This document shows positions 15,072-22,336 of a stretch of DNA of 64,000 nucleotides, in pieces. Position 1 is the stretch's first letter, and every line of letters begins with the position of its first letter. The position numbers and the translations under genes were made by a program. The notes under the pieces were generated by a model. The model was not told the DNA's origin. It was given only the letters and a program-made list of their open reading frames with translations, and made no database searches. The DNA is from Sva-07 sp942492715 (lineage in GTDB: Bacteria > Actinomycetota > Acidimicrobiia > Acidimicrobiales > Ilumatobacteraceae), in the NCBI GenBank assembly GCA_942492715.1, contig CALOFW010000012.1, positions 372,001-436,000 of the forward strand, given 5' to 3'.

Positions 15072-16445
15072 ATGAGTGCAGGCACGCGCATGCGTCACAT
15101 GCTGTTGTTCGGTCTCCTGGCCGCGGTGTTGGCGACGGTCGCCGGGTCGAATGCGTTTGCTCAGGAAGGTGACGGCTCCGGGTCCGGAGATGGGGCCGCA
15201 GGAGAGCTCGCAGTCTTCGGGCAGTTGGATTACGACGATCCCGATTCCGGTGAGGAGGTTCCGGCCGTTGGCGTTGCGATCTCCGTCGAGGGGGTCGGCC
15301 AGACCGAAACCGACGCCGGCGGTGAGTTCCGCGTCGTCGTGCCGGGCCCGGGTTCGTACGTGGTGACACTCGACGTCGAGTCGCTGCCCGAGGGGGTCAA
15401 CCTGATCAACCCCGACTCGAATCCGCTCGAGACCACCGTCAGCGAGAACCGTGATCGAAGGGTGCTGTTCCCGCTGGTCTTCGGCGAAGCGGAGGAGAGC
15501 ACGACCGGAGCGATCTCGTTCCGGCGCGTCGCCCAGCTCACCGTCGAAGGCTTGAAGCTCGGTCTGTACCTGGCGATGGCGGCGATCGGGCTGACCCTGA
15601 TCTTCGGCACGACGGGGCTCGTCAACTTCGCCCAGGCCGAACTCGTCACGTGGGGCATGTTGACGACCTACTTCTTCAACTTCTACGGGCTCGCCGGTGT
15701 CCTGGGATTCCTCGCGCCGCTGCCGCCACCGTTCGGGGGTGGCGTCAACCTGGTCTGGGCGGCCGTGTTCGGGATGGTGTGCGGTGGCCTGTTGGGATAC
15801 GTGCTGAACCGGTTCATCTTCCGTCCGGCCCGAGCGGCCGGGGTCAGCCTCATCGCCCAGATGGTGATGACCATCGGCTTGTCGATTCTCCTGCGGTACC
15901 TGTTCGTCTACATCTTCGGCGGAGGTCCCCGCACGTTCGGTGACTACTCGGCGCAGCGAGCGTGGGTCATCGGGCCGGTCGAACTGACGCCCAAGGACAT
16001 CGTCGCGATGCTCCTGTCGGTGATCATTCTCGTCGGTGTCGCCACCTATCTGGAACTGACGCGTATGGGCAAGGCGATGCGGGCAGTATCCGACGATCGT
16101 GAACTCGCCGAGTCGACCGGCATCGACGTCGAACGAGTGATCACCTGGGTGTGGGTGTCGGGGGCGGCGCTGGCGGCGGCGAGCGGCGTGTTCTTCGGGC
16201 TCGACCAGGTGAAATGGGACTTCGGGTTCCGCATCCTGTTGCTCGTCTTCGCATCGGTGACACTCGGCGGGCTCGGCCGCCCCTATGGAGCGCTGGTCGG
16301 CGCCCTCGTCGTCGGCTTGACGATCAACCTGTCGACGCTCCTGATCGACGCTGAGGTGAAGAACATGATCGCGCTGTTGATCATGGCGCTCATCCTGATG
16401 TTCCGGCCCCAGGGCATCCTCGGCCGGAGAGAGAGGATCGGCTGA
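15072..16445 (+). CDS. livH: LivH-type branched-chain amino acid ABC permease with exported N-terminal domain
   Basis: The 457-residue protein is about 150 residues longer than usual LivH permeases. Residues 1-31 look like a signal peptide (LLFGLLAAVLATVAGSNAFA, then QE). Residues 45-140 resemble a carboxypeptidase-regulatory-like beta-sandwich (GVAISVEGVGQTETDAGGEF, then GPGSYVVTLDV). The permease follows from about 152: GLTLIFGTTGLVNFAQAE, and AVSDDRELAESTGID in the cytoplasmic loop that contacts the ATPases. It should pair with the LivM homologue in branched-chain or related amino acid uptake. The extra domain would face outward, where it could meet the lipid-anchored binding protein; that is inference. 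The stop overlaps livM by one base (TGATG). Confidence 0.88.
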   Translation: MSAGTRMRHMLLFGLLAAVLATVAGSNAFAQEGDGSGSGDGAAGELAVFGQLDYDDPDSGEEVPAVGVAISVEGVGQTETDAGGEFRVVVPGPGSYVVTLDVESLPEGVNLINPDSNPLETTVSENRDRRVLFPLVFGEAEESTTGAISFRRVAQLTVEGLKLGLYLAMAAIGLTLIFGTTGLVNFAQAELVTWGMLTTYFFNFYGLAGVLGFLAPLPPPFGGGVNLVWAAVFGMVCGGLLGYVLNRFIFRPARAAGVSLIAQMVMTIGLSILLRYLFVYIFGGGPRTFGDYSAQRAWVIGPVELTPKDIVAMLLSVIILVGVATYLELTRMGKAMRAVSDDRELAESTGIDVERVITWVWVSGAALAAASGVFFGLDQVKWDFGFRILLLVFASVTLGGLGRPYGALVGALVVGLTINLSTLLIDAEVKNMIALLIMALILMFRPQGILGRRERIG

Positions 16446-17455
16446 TGGATTGGGGCTTCATCCTCGAACGCACCTTCTCGACGATGTTCGGTGTCGAGGT
16501 GATGGTCTTCGCGCTTGCGGCTGTCGGTCTCAACGTGCAGTTCGGGTATGCCGGGCTGCTGAACTTCGGTCAGGTCGGATTCATGGCGGCAGGGGCGTAC
16601 GGGCTCGGCGTCACGATCAACTACTTCCAGTGGAGCTTCCTCGTCGGCGTGGCGTTCGGCATCGTCTACTCGATCGTGCTCGCCCTGATCCTGGGCGTCC
16701 CGACCCTGCGCCTGCGCGCCGACTACCTCGCGATCGTGACGATCGCGGCATCCGAAGCGATACGCCTGTTCGTGCGGTGGCGCGTCATGAAGCCGGTGAC
16801 CGGTGCCTCGGAGGGAATCGGGGAGTTCTCCGATCCCTTCTACGACACGGGACTCAATCCGTTCAACGTCGGCCAGCGTTACGAATTCGGCCCCTTCTCG
16901 TACGTCGGCCGCGACCTCTGGGTGTTGCTGGTCGGGTGGACGATCTTGATCGTCACGGTCCTGATCGTCAAGCGACTGATGTCGTCGCCGTGGGGTCGGG
17001 CGCTCAAGGCGATCCGCGAGGACGAGGACGCAGCACGGGCCCTCGGCAAGAACGCCTACTCGTACAAGCTGCAGGCGCTGGCGTTCGGCGGCGTCATCGG
17101 CGGCGTTGCGGGCATGCTGCAGGTCATCCAGAAGGGGTCGATCCAGCCGGACACCTTCAACCCGGTGATCACCTTCACGATCTGGGCGATCCTGATTCTC
17201 GGAGGTCCGGGACGCACGTGGTCCCCGATCGTCGGGTCGATGATCTACTGGACACTCGTCTCCTTCCTCGAGAACGTGCTGCGCGGACTCCCCGAGGGAC
17301 CGGCCGACACGCTCGAGGACACGATCGGGCTCAGCGAGTTCAACGTCAGCCAGGTGAGATTCATCCTCGTCGGCGTCGGACTGCTGCTCCTCGCTCGGTA
17401 CCGTCCGCAGGGAATCTTCGGCTCACGAGAGGAGATGGCACTCGATGACCGATGA
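16445..17455 (+). CDS. livM: LivM-type branched-chain amino acid ABC permease
   Basis: The 336-residue polytopic permease has the LivM opening VGLNVQFGYAGLLNFGQVGF (residues 30-49) and the EAA-like loop ALKAIREDEDAARALGKN near 194-211. It ends RYRPQGIFGSREE, like its partner (FRPQGILGRRE). With LivH it forms the membrane channel of a Liv-type importer that takes up leucine, isoleucine, valine or related amides; exact specificity is not readable. It overlaps livG by 11 bases, so translation is probably coupled. An insert at about 110-155 between helices is rich in aromatic and acidic residues. Confidence 0.92.
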   Translation: MDWGFILERTFSTMFGVEVMVFALAAVGLNVQFGYAGLLNFGQVGFMAAGAYGLGVTINYFQWSFLVGVAFGIVYSIVLALILGVPTLRLRADYLAIVTIAASEAIRLFVRWRVMKPVTGASEGIGEFSDPFYDTGLNPFNVGQRYEFGPFSYVGRDLWVLLVGWTILIVTVLIVKRLMSSPWGRALKAIREDEDAARALGKNAYSYKLQALAFGGVIGGVAGMLQVIQKGSIQPDTFNPVITFTIWAILILGGPGRTWSPIVGSMIYWTLVSFLENVLRGLPEGPADTLEDTIGLSEFNVSQVRFILVGVGLLLLARYRPQGIFGSREEMALDDR

Positions 17456-18455
17456 CCGGACCCAGAGCAGTCGGGGCGAGTCCGGCGGCCCTGAACTGGG
17501 ACGCACCGCTGGTGGCGGTGGCGCCGCGAATGCAGTCCAGGAACATGCGAATCCGGTCGCCGGGGTGTTCGACGGCGTCGACGCGGTTCCGGGTTCGAAG
17601 AAGCCCGACCCGATCCTGGTGATCAACGACGTCAGCAAGTCGTTCGGCGGGCTGATGGCGGTCAACGTCGAGCACCTGGAGGTCCAACGTGGCGCGATCA
17701 CCGCGCTCATCGGACCCAACGGGGCGGGCAAGACGACCTTCTTCAACCTGCTCACCGGTTTCGACAAACCGAACAGTGGCCGGGTCGAGATGGACGGTGC
17801 GTTGGTCAGCGGTGTACCGCCCTACCGGCTGGCGAACGAAGGGATGGTGCGCACCTTCCAGCTGACCAAGGCGTTGTCGCGGATGACCGTGATCGACAAC
17901 ATGAAGCTCGGCGCGCAGGGCCAGGTCGGTGAGAACTTCTGGAAGGCGCTCCTGCCGATCTGGGGCAACCAGGAGGACGAGATCGAGCGACGCGCCGACG
18001 CGTTGCTCGACCGCTTCAACCTGAGCCACATGCGCGACGAGTTCGCGGGCACGATGTCGGGAGGACAACGCAAACTGGTCGAGATGGCGCGCGCACTCAT
18101 GACCGAACCGCGGATCGTCATGCTCGACGAACCGATGGCCGGCGTCAACCCGGCGCTGACCCAGTCCCTGCTCGGGCACGTGAAGGGGTTGCGCGCAGAG
18201 GGTCGTACGGTGATCTTCGTCGAGCACGACATGGACGTCGTCCAGGACATCTCCGACTGGGTCGTCGTGATGGCAGAGGGGGCGATCATTGCCGAGGGCA
18301 CCCCCGACGACATCGCTGCCAATCAAGACGTGATCGATGCGTATCTGGGTTCGCACACCGACAGCGACTTCTTCGACGAGATCGAGGACGGTGACAGCCC
18401 GCCGACTCCGCCGAACCTCGAGGTACCAGGCGAGGGTGAAGGGACGACGTCGTGA
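17445..18455 (+). CDS. livG: LivG-type ABC transporter ATP-binding protein
   Basis: The 336-residue ATPase carries Walker A GPNGAGKTT near 89, the signature MSGGQRK near 204 and Walker B IVMLDEP near 225, with FVEHDMDVV as the H-loop. EGMVRTFQLTKAL near 138 is the Q-loop region typical of LivG. It is about 80 residues longer than usual: a low-complexity Gly/Ala-rich N-terminal extension of about 55 residues and an acidic, proline-rich tail (DFFDEIEDGDSPPTPP). The role of these additions is unknown. It works with LivF at the LivH-LivM channel. The start overlaps livM by 11 bases and the stop overlaps livF as GTGA. Confidence 0.92.
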   Translation: MTDDRTQSSRGESGGPELGRTAGGGGAANAVQEHANPVAGVFDGVDAVPGSKKPDPILVINDVSKSFGGLMAVNVEHLEVQRGAITALIGPNGAGKTTFFNLLTGFDKPNSGRVEMDGALVSGVPPYRLANEGMVRTFQLTKALSRMTVIDNMKLGAQGQVGENFWKALLPIWGNQEDEIERRADALLDRFNLSHMRDEFAGTMSGGQRKLVEMARALMTEPRIVMLDEPMAGVNPALTQSLLGHVKGLRAEGRTVIFVEHDMDVVQDISDWVVVMAEGAIIAEGTPDDIAANQDVIDAYLGSHTDSDFFDEIEDGDSPPTPPNLEVPGEGEGTTS

Positions 18456-19183
18456 ACGACGAGCTGCTGATCCACGTCGACAACGTGCGCGCCGGGTACG
18501 TCCCAGGCGTCGACATCCTCAATGGCTGCTCGCTCGAGCTGCGCCGAGGCGAGTTGATCGGCATCATCGGTCCGAACGGCGCCGGCAAGTCGACGTTGCT
18601 CAAAGCGCTCTTCGGCCTGCTGTCGATCCGCGATGGCCAGGTCCTCTACGAGGGTGACGACATCTCGAATGCATCGGCACACGAACTCGTCGAGCGTGGA
18701 ATCGGCTACGTACCGCAACGGGACAACGTCTTCCCCTCGCTCACCGTCGAGGAGAATCTCGAAATGGGAGCGTTCCTCCGGCCGAAGACCGTGAAGGAAC
18801 GAATCGACTACGTGAGCGATCTGTTCCCGCGTCTCGCGGAACGGCTCGAGCAGCGGGCCGGATCGCTGTCCGGTGGCGAGCGGCAGATGCTGGCCATGGG
18901 CCGCGCGCTGATGATGAACCCGTCGGTGGTCCTGCTCGACGAGCCCTCCGCCGGGTTGTCGCCCGTACTCCAGGATCAGGTGTTCCTCCGGGTCCGTGAG
19001 ATCAATCAGGCCGGTGTGTCGGTCGTCATGGTCGAGCAGAACGCACGACGGTGTCTGCAGATCTGTCATCGCGGCTACGTCCTCGACCAGGGCACCAACG
19101 CGTACACCGACACGGGCCGGAACCTGCTGCACGACCCGAAGGTCATCGAGCTGTACCTCGGCACCCTCGCCCGGGCCCGCTGA
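18452..19183 (+). CDS. livF: LivF-type ABC transporter ATP-binding protein
   Basis: The 243-residue ATPase has Walker A GPNGAGKST near 40, the Q-loop GYVPQRDNVFP near 85, the signature LSGGERQ near 139 and Walker B VVLLDEPSAGLSP near 160, followed by VVMVEQNAR, the LivF-type H-loop with Gln in place of His after Glu. It powers amino acid import together with LivG. The GTG start overlaps the livG stop by four bases. It is the last gene of livHMGF and converges on livJ with a hairpin between them. Confidence 0.93.
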   Translation: MNDELLIHVDNVRAGYVPGVDILNGCSLELRRGELIGIIGPNGAGKSTLLKALFGLLSIRDGQVLYEGDDISNASAHELVERGIGYVPQRDNVFPSLTVEENLEMGAFLRPKTVKERIDYVSDLFPRLAERLEQRAGSLSGGERQMLAMGRALMMNPSVVLLDEPSAGLSPVLQDQVFLRVREINQAGVSVVMVEQNARRCLQICHRGYVLDQGTNAYTDTGRNLLHDPKVIELYLGTLARAR

Positions 19184-19276
19184 CTCGCGTCGCCGGGAAC
19201 CACGCACCGCGCCCGTCGCTCGACCGTCCGGCCAGGCGCGTCGACGGGCGTTGGCCGCCGTGGAGCACACGCGAAA

Positions 19277-19304
19277 GGACCCGCCACCTCTCGGCAGCGG
19301 GCCC
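19277..19304. terminator. Hairpin between convergent livF and livJ
   Basis: Arms GGACCCGC and GCGGGCCC pair at seven of eight positions around a 12-base loop. On the minus strand the stem is followed by TTTCGC, a short T-run. It probably ends livJ transcription and may also act for livHMGF. Confidence 0.45.
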
Positions 19305-19310
19305 CTCCGG

Positions 19311-19334
19311 GTGTTCAGGTGTTCAGGTGTTCAG
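19311..19334. repeat. Three tandem copies of GTGTTCAG
   Basis: The 8-base unit GTGTTCAG occurs at 19311, 19319 and 19327; the last copy includes the livJ stop codon. It is probably a slippage product, of no evident function. Confidence 0.6.
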
Positions 19335-20701
19335 CTGGCGAACACGTAGGTGTCGAGCTCCTGGTTGGGAGCATCGGCGCCGTCGTAGACCCAGATGCGG
19401 AAGCTGGCCGCTTCCGGCTCGCCGGCATCACCGAAGGCGTACGGACCGCCGAAGCCGTCGTAGTCGATGTCTTCGCCGGCCTCGATGAGCGCTGCGCACT
19501 CCTCGAAGCTGGTGCAGACCGTGCCGTCCTTGGTGACTCCGTTGATCTCCGCGGCGATCGCGGAGGGGTCATCGGATCCGGCCACGAGTGCTGCGAGGGC
19601 GGTGATGATCACCGCGTCGTAGCTCTCGGCGCCGTAGCTGTACTCCCCGCCTGCACCGTTCTCGTCGAGACGAGCGGTGAAGTCGGAGATCTCGCCGAGG
19701 TCGATCGACGGGACGGTTCCCTTGAATCCCGTCAGGATCGTCGGATCGTCGAGCTCGGTGCCGATGCCGATGTTGCCGTCGACGCCGTACACCGGGGTGT
19801 CGGCGGGTCCGATGCCGCGCTCGTTCATGGTGGTCAGGATGCTGGCGCTCTCGGCGAAGCCGATCACGACGATCGCATCGGAACCGGCCTGCACGAGTGC
19901 GTCGACTTCAGCGTCGAAGCTCTCGGTGTCGACCGCGTAGGCCAGGAACTCGTCGATCGTGCCACCATTGGCTTCGATGTTCTCCTGGAGCGACTCGGCA
20001 AGGCCGACGCCGTAGCTCTCCTGGCGGTACAGGATCGAGACGGACTCGTTGCCGTCATCGAGGATCTGGTTCGCCAGCACGCGACCCTGGAGGATGTCGG
20101 ACGGTGCGGTACGGAAGTACAGACCGTCGTCGTCGTAGGTCGTGAAGTCCGGCGAGGTGTTCGCCGGGCTGAACTGGATGACGCAGGAGCCGGTGATCTT
20201 GTCGATCACGGTCTTGGACACTGCCGACGAGGCGGCACCGACGATCACGTCGGAGCCGGCTGCGAGCAGGCGGTCGACCTCGAGGTTGGCGGTGTCGGTC
20301 GTGGTGTCGCCGGAGTCACCCTGTTCGATGACCACATCGGCGCCGAGCACGCCTCCAGCGGCGTTGATGTCCTCGACGGCCATGTTGGTGCCGGCGATTT
20401 CCGGCGGGCCGAGGAAGGCGAGGTCGCCGGTGACCGGCAGGATCGTGCCGACGACGAGGACGCCGTCGGTCTCGCAGCTTCCGTCACCCCCGGCAGCTGC
20501 CGCATCGGTGGTGTCCGGGGCCGTGGTCTCCTCGGTCATCTCGTCGGTGGTGTCCGGTGCGGTGGTCTCCTCGACCGCTGCGTCGGTGCCGGCCGGTGCT
20601 TCGGTGCTCGACGAGCTGTCGTCATCGCTGCCGCAGGCTGCGGCGACGAGCGTCAGACCGACCAGCAGCGCACCGACGCGCTTCACGCGTGATTTCTGCA
20701 T
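19331..20701 (-). CDS. livJ: Branched-chain amino acid ABC transporter substrate-binding lipoprotein
   Basis: The 456-residue protein starts with a lipoprotein signal whose lipobox is LVAAAC, with Cys23 the lipidation site. A Ser/Thr/Asp-rich linker to about residue 72 is followed by a periplasmic-binding-fold domain of the Leu/Ile/Val family (GTILPVTGDLAFLGPPEIAG, then AVEDINAAGG). It should catch the amino acid outside the membrane and hand it to the LivHM channel. It lies opposite to livHMGF and converges on it, so its level can be set independently; binding proteins are normally needed in excess. Its leader has a TACACT box, a perfect hairpin and a strong GGGGGAG ribosome site. Confidence 0.92.
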   Translation of the reverse strand: MQKSRVKRVGALLVGLTLVAAACGSDDDSSSSTEAPAGTDAAVEETTAPDTTDEMTEETTAPDTTDAAAAGGDGSCETDGVLVVGTILPVTGDLAFLGPPEIAGTNMAVEDINAAGGVLGADVVIEQGDSGDTTTDTANLEVDRLLAAGSDVIVGAASSAVSKTVIDKITGSCVIQFSPANTSPDFTTYDDDGLYFRTAPSDILQGRVLANQILDDGNESVSILYRQESYGVGLAESLQENIEANGGTIDEFLAYAVDTESFDAEVDALVQAGSDAIVVIGFAESASILTTMNERGIGPADTPVYGVDGNIGIGTELDDPTILTGFKGTVPSIDLGEISDFTARLDENGAGGEYSYGAESYDAVIITALAALVAGSDDPSAIAAEINGVTKDGTVCTSFEECAALIEAGEDIDYDGFGGPYAFGDAGEPEAASFRIWVYDGADAPNQELDTYVFAS

Positions 20702-20709
20702 GTTGTGGG

Positions 20710-20720
20710 TTCTCCCCCTT
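20710..20720 (-). promoter_or_regulatory. Strong ribosome binding site of livJ
   Basis: AAGGGGGAGAA on the minus strand, about eight bases before the ATG. It is notable because most genes in the window lack one. Confidence 0.6.
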
Positions 20721-20726
20721 GTTGGG

Positions 20727-20747
20727 GTACGGGCGGGATGCCCGTAC
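20727..20747 (-). promoter_or_regulatory. Perfect hairpin in the livJ leader
   Basis: GTACGGGC and GCCCGTAC, 8-bp perfect arms around a five-base centre, lie between the livJ -10 box and its ribosome site. It could be an operator, an mRNA-stabilising hairpin or a control structure. Confidence 0.5.
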
Positions 20748-20762
20748 TCATAAGGTCCAGAA

Positions 20763-20768
20763 AGTGTA
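20763..20768 (-). promoter_or_regulatory. Putative -10 box of livJ
   Basis: TACACT on the minus strand, about 61 bases before the livJ ATG. This gives a leader of about 55 bases. Confidence 0.45.
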
Positions 20769-20796
20769 GGCGTCGTTGCGCGCGAAAGGAAGGCAC

Positions 20797-20802
20797 TACG
20801 TT
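20797..20802 (+). promoter_or_regulatory. Putative -10 box for crotonase gene
   Basis: TACGTT, eight bases before the GTG at 20811; divergent from the livJ promoter. Confidence 0.42.
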
Positions 20803-20810
20803 TCGGGACT

Positions 20811-21683
20811 GTGAACGATTCCGCAGCTCAGATGCCAGGAACGACGCCCGATGTTCCCGATGACACCGTGCGCGACGAGGTCCGCTACGAGGTGGCGGAG
20901 CACATCGCAACGTTGACACTCGATGCGCCGGAACGGATGAACACGATCTCCGGGATCATGTTGCAGCAGATCAGCGATCTCCTGCTCCGTGCCGATCGCG
21001 ACCCCGAGGTCCGCTGCATCGTGCTCACGGGCGCCGGGCGCGCGTTCTGTGCCGGCCTCGACCTGCAGGCCCAGATGGCGGGCCCGAAGGGCGGCCTCGG
21101 CAACCTCGGCGGCGGTGACGGTGACACGGCCGGCTTCACGGGCGAGTTCGACCTGCGTTCGGCGCCGCCGGTCGTCCTCCACAACCTCGACACCCCCACG
21201 ATCTGTGCCCTCAACGGCGGCGCGGCAGGCTACGGCCTCGATCTCGCGCTCGGGTGCGACATCCGCATCGCCGCCGAGAACGCCAAGCTCAACCCCGGGT
21301 TCGCAAAACGCGGCATCCTGCCCGAGAGCGGAGGAACCTGGCTGCTGCCGCGCATGGTCGGTTACGCCAAGGCCGCCGAGATCGCGTTCACCGGGCGCAC
21401 GCTGAGCGCCGTCGAAGCCTTCGAACTCGGTCTCGTCAACCAGGTGGTGTCGATCGGCGAGTTCGCCAAGCGCACCGAGGACATGGCGACCGAGATCGCC
21501 GCCAACGCACCCCTGGCGGTGCGGGCGATCAAGCGCATGATGCGGGCGGCCGAGACCGAGACCTTCGAACAGAACGTCCATCACGTGTTCCTCCAGCTGC
21601 TCCCGCTCCTGCGGACCGACGACTTCACCGAGGGCGTCACCGCGTTCATGGAGAAGCGCGATCCCGAGTTCCAGGGACGGTGA
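20811..21683 (+). CDS. Enoyl-CoA hydratase/isomerase (crotonase) family protein
   Basis: The 290-residue crotonase-fold protein has the oxyanion-hole segments GRAFCAGLDLQ near 78 and NGGAAGYGLDLALGCD near 135-150. The two catalytic glutamates of the classical hydratase are not in place: the first is Asp (in YGLDLAL) and the second aligns with Phe (in PGFAKRGILPESGG). A Glu in LPESGG is typical of an actinobacterial EchA subset. It may act as an isomerase or on an unusual acyl-CoA. It overlaps the nitroreductase gene by four bases (GTGA), suggesting a shared pathway. Confidence 0.85.
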   Translation: MNDSAAQMPGTTPDVPDDTVRDEVRYEVAEHIATLTLDAPERMNTISGIMLQQISDLLLRADRDPEVRCIVLTGAGRAFCAGLDLQAQMAGPKGGLGNLGGGDGDTAGFTGEFDLRSAPPVVLHNLDTPTICALNGGAAGYGLDLALGCDIRIAAENAKLNPGFAKRGILPESGGTWLLPRMVGYAKAAEIAFTGRTLSAVEAFELGLVNQVVSIGEFAKRTEDMATEIAANAPLAVRAIKRMMRAAETETFEQNVHHVFLQLLPLLRTDDFTEGVTAFMEKRDPEFQGR

Positions 21684-22327
21684 ACGAGGCCGACGACCTT
21701 CCCGCGGTCGCGCTGCTCGACGGGCTCGCCACCACGCGGGCGATTCGCCGCTACACCGACGAGCCGATCCCCGACGAGGACCTCGCGGCGATCCTCTGGC
21801 ACGCCGGACGAGCACCATCGGGTTCCAACCGGCAGCCGTTCCGGTTCCTCGTGCTGCGCGACGGCGACCGGGGGGTCGCTGCGAAGGCGCTGCTCGGCGA
21901 GGCGTTCCGGGCCGGATGGAACGCCAAACGGGAGGCCGACGGCTACCGGCCGTCGCGCTTCGCTGACTCGATGCAGCGCTACGTCGACCGGTTCGAGCAC
22001 ACGCCGGTCGTGATCCTCGCCTGCCTCGACCGATACCGGTCGCCATCGCCCTACGAGGGGGCGTCGATCTATCCGGCGTGCCAGAACCTGCTCCTGGCGG
22101 CGCGCGCACTCGGATACGGCGGGGCGCTCACGATGTGGCACCTCGGTGTCGAGGCCGAACTCCGCGAGCTGCTCGACATCCCCGACAGCGTTGCGCTCTC
22201 GGCGTGCATCACCCTCGGCGTGCCCGAGGGCCACCACGGACCGCTGAAGCGCAAACCGGTTGCCGAGATCGTGTACGACGACACCTGGGGCCAGGCCGCA
22301 ACCTGGATCGCCGAGCCTCACGACTAG
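21680..22327 (+). CDS. Nitroreductase family protein
   Basis: The 215-residue flavin-dependent nitroreductase-fold protein has TTRAIRRYTDEPIPDEDL near the N-terminus and APSGSNRQPFRFLVL near 45, which bind FMN. QNLLLAARALGYGGALTMW near 138 completes the family pattern, and GVPEGHHGP near 187 is the usual C-terminal segment. It may reduce enones, quinones or nitro groups with NAD(P)H; the true substrate is unknown. The GTG start overlaps the crotonase stop. Its own TAG stop lies in the -10 box of the xylulokinase gene. Confidence 0.86.
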   Translation: MNEADDLPAVALLDGLATTRAIRRYTDEPIPDEDLAAILWHAGRAPSGSNRQPFRFLVLRDGDRGVAAKALLGEAFRAGWNAKREADGYRPSRFADSMQRYVDRFEHTPVVILACLDRYRSPSPYEGASIYPACQNLLLAARALGYGGALTMWHLGVEAELRELLDIPDSVALSACITLGVPEGHHGPLKRKPVAEIVYDDTWGQAATWIAEPHD

Positions 22328-22330
22328 CTT
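22325..22330 (+). promoter_or_regulatory. Putative -10 box for xylulokinase gene, overlapping upstream stop codon
   Basis: TAGCTT, six bases before the GTG at 22337. It includes the TAG stop of the nitroreductase gene. Confidence 0.45.
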
Positions 22331-22336
22331 GCAGGT

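Noticed and set aside
19311..19334. Tandem GTGTTCAG repeats as a CRISPR or regulatory array
   Set aside because: Only three 8-base units without spacers; better explained by slippage.
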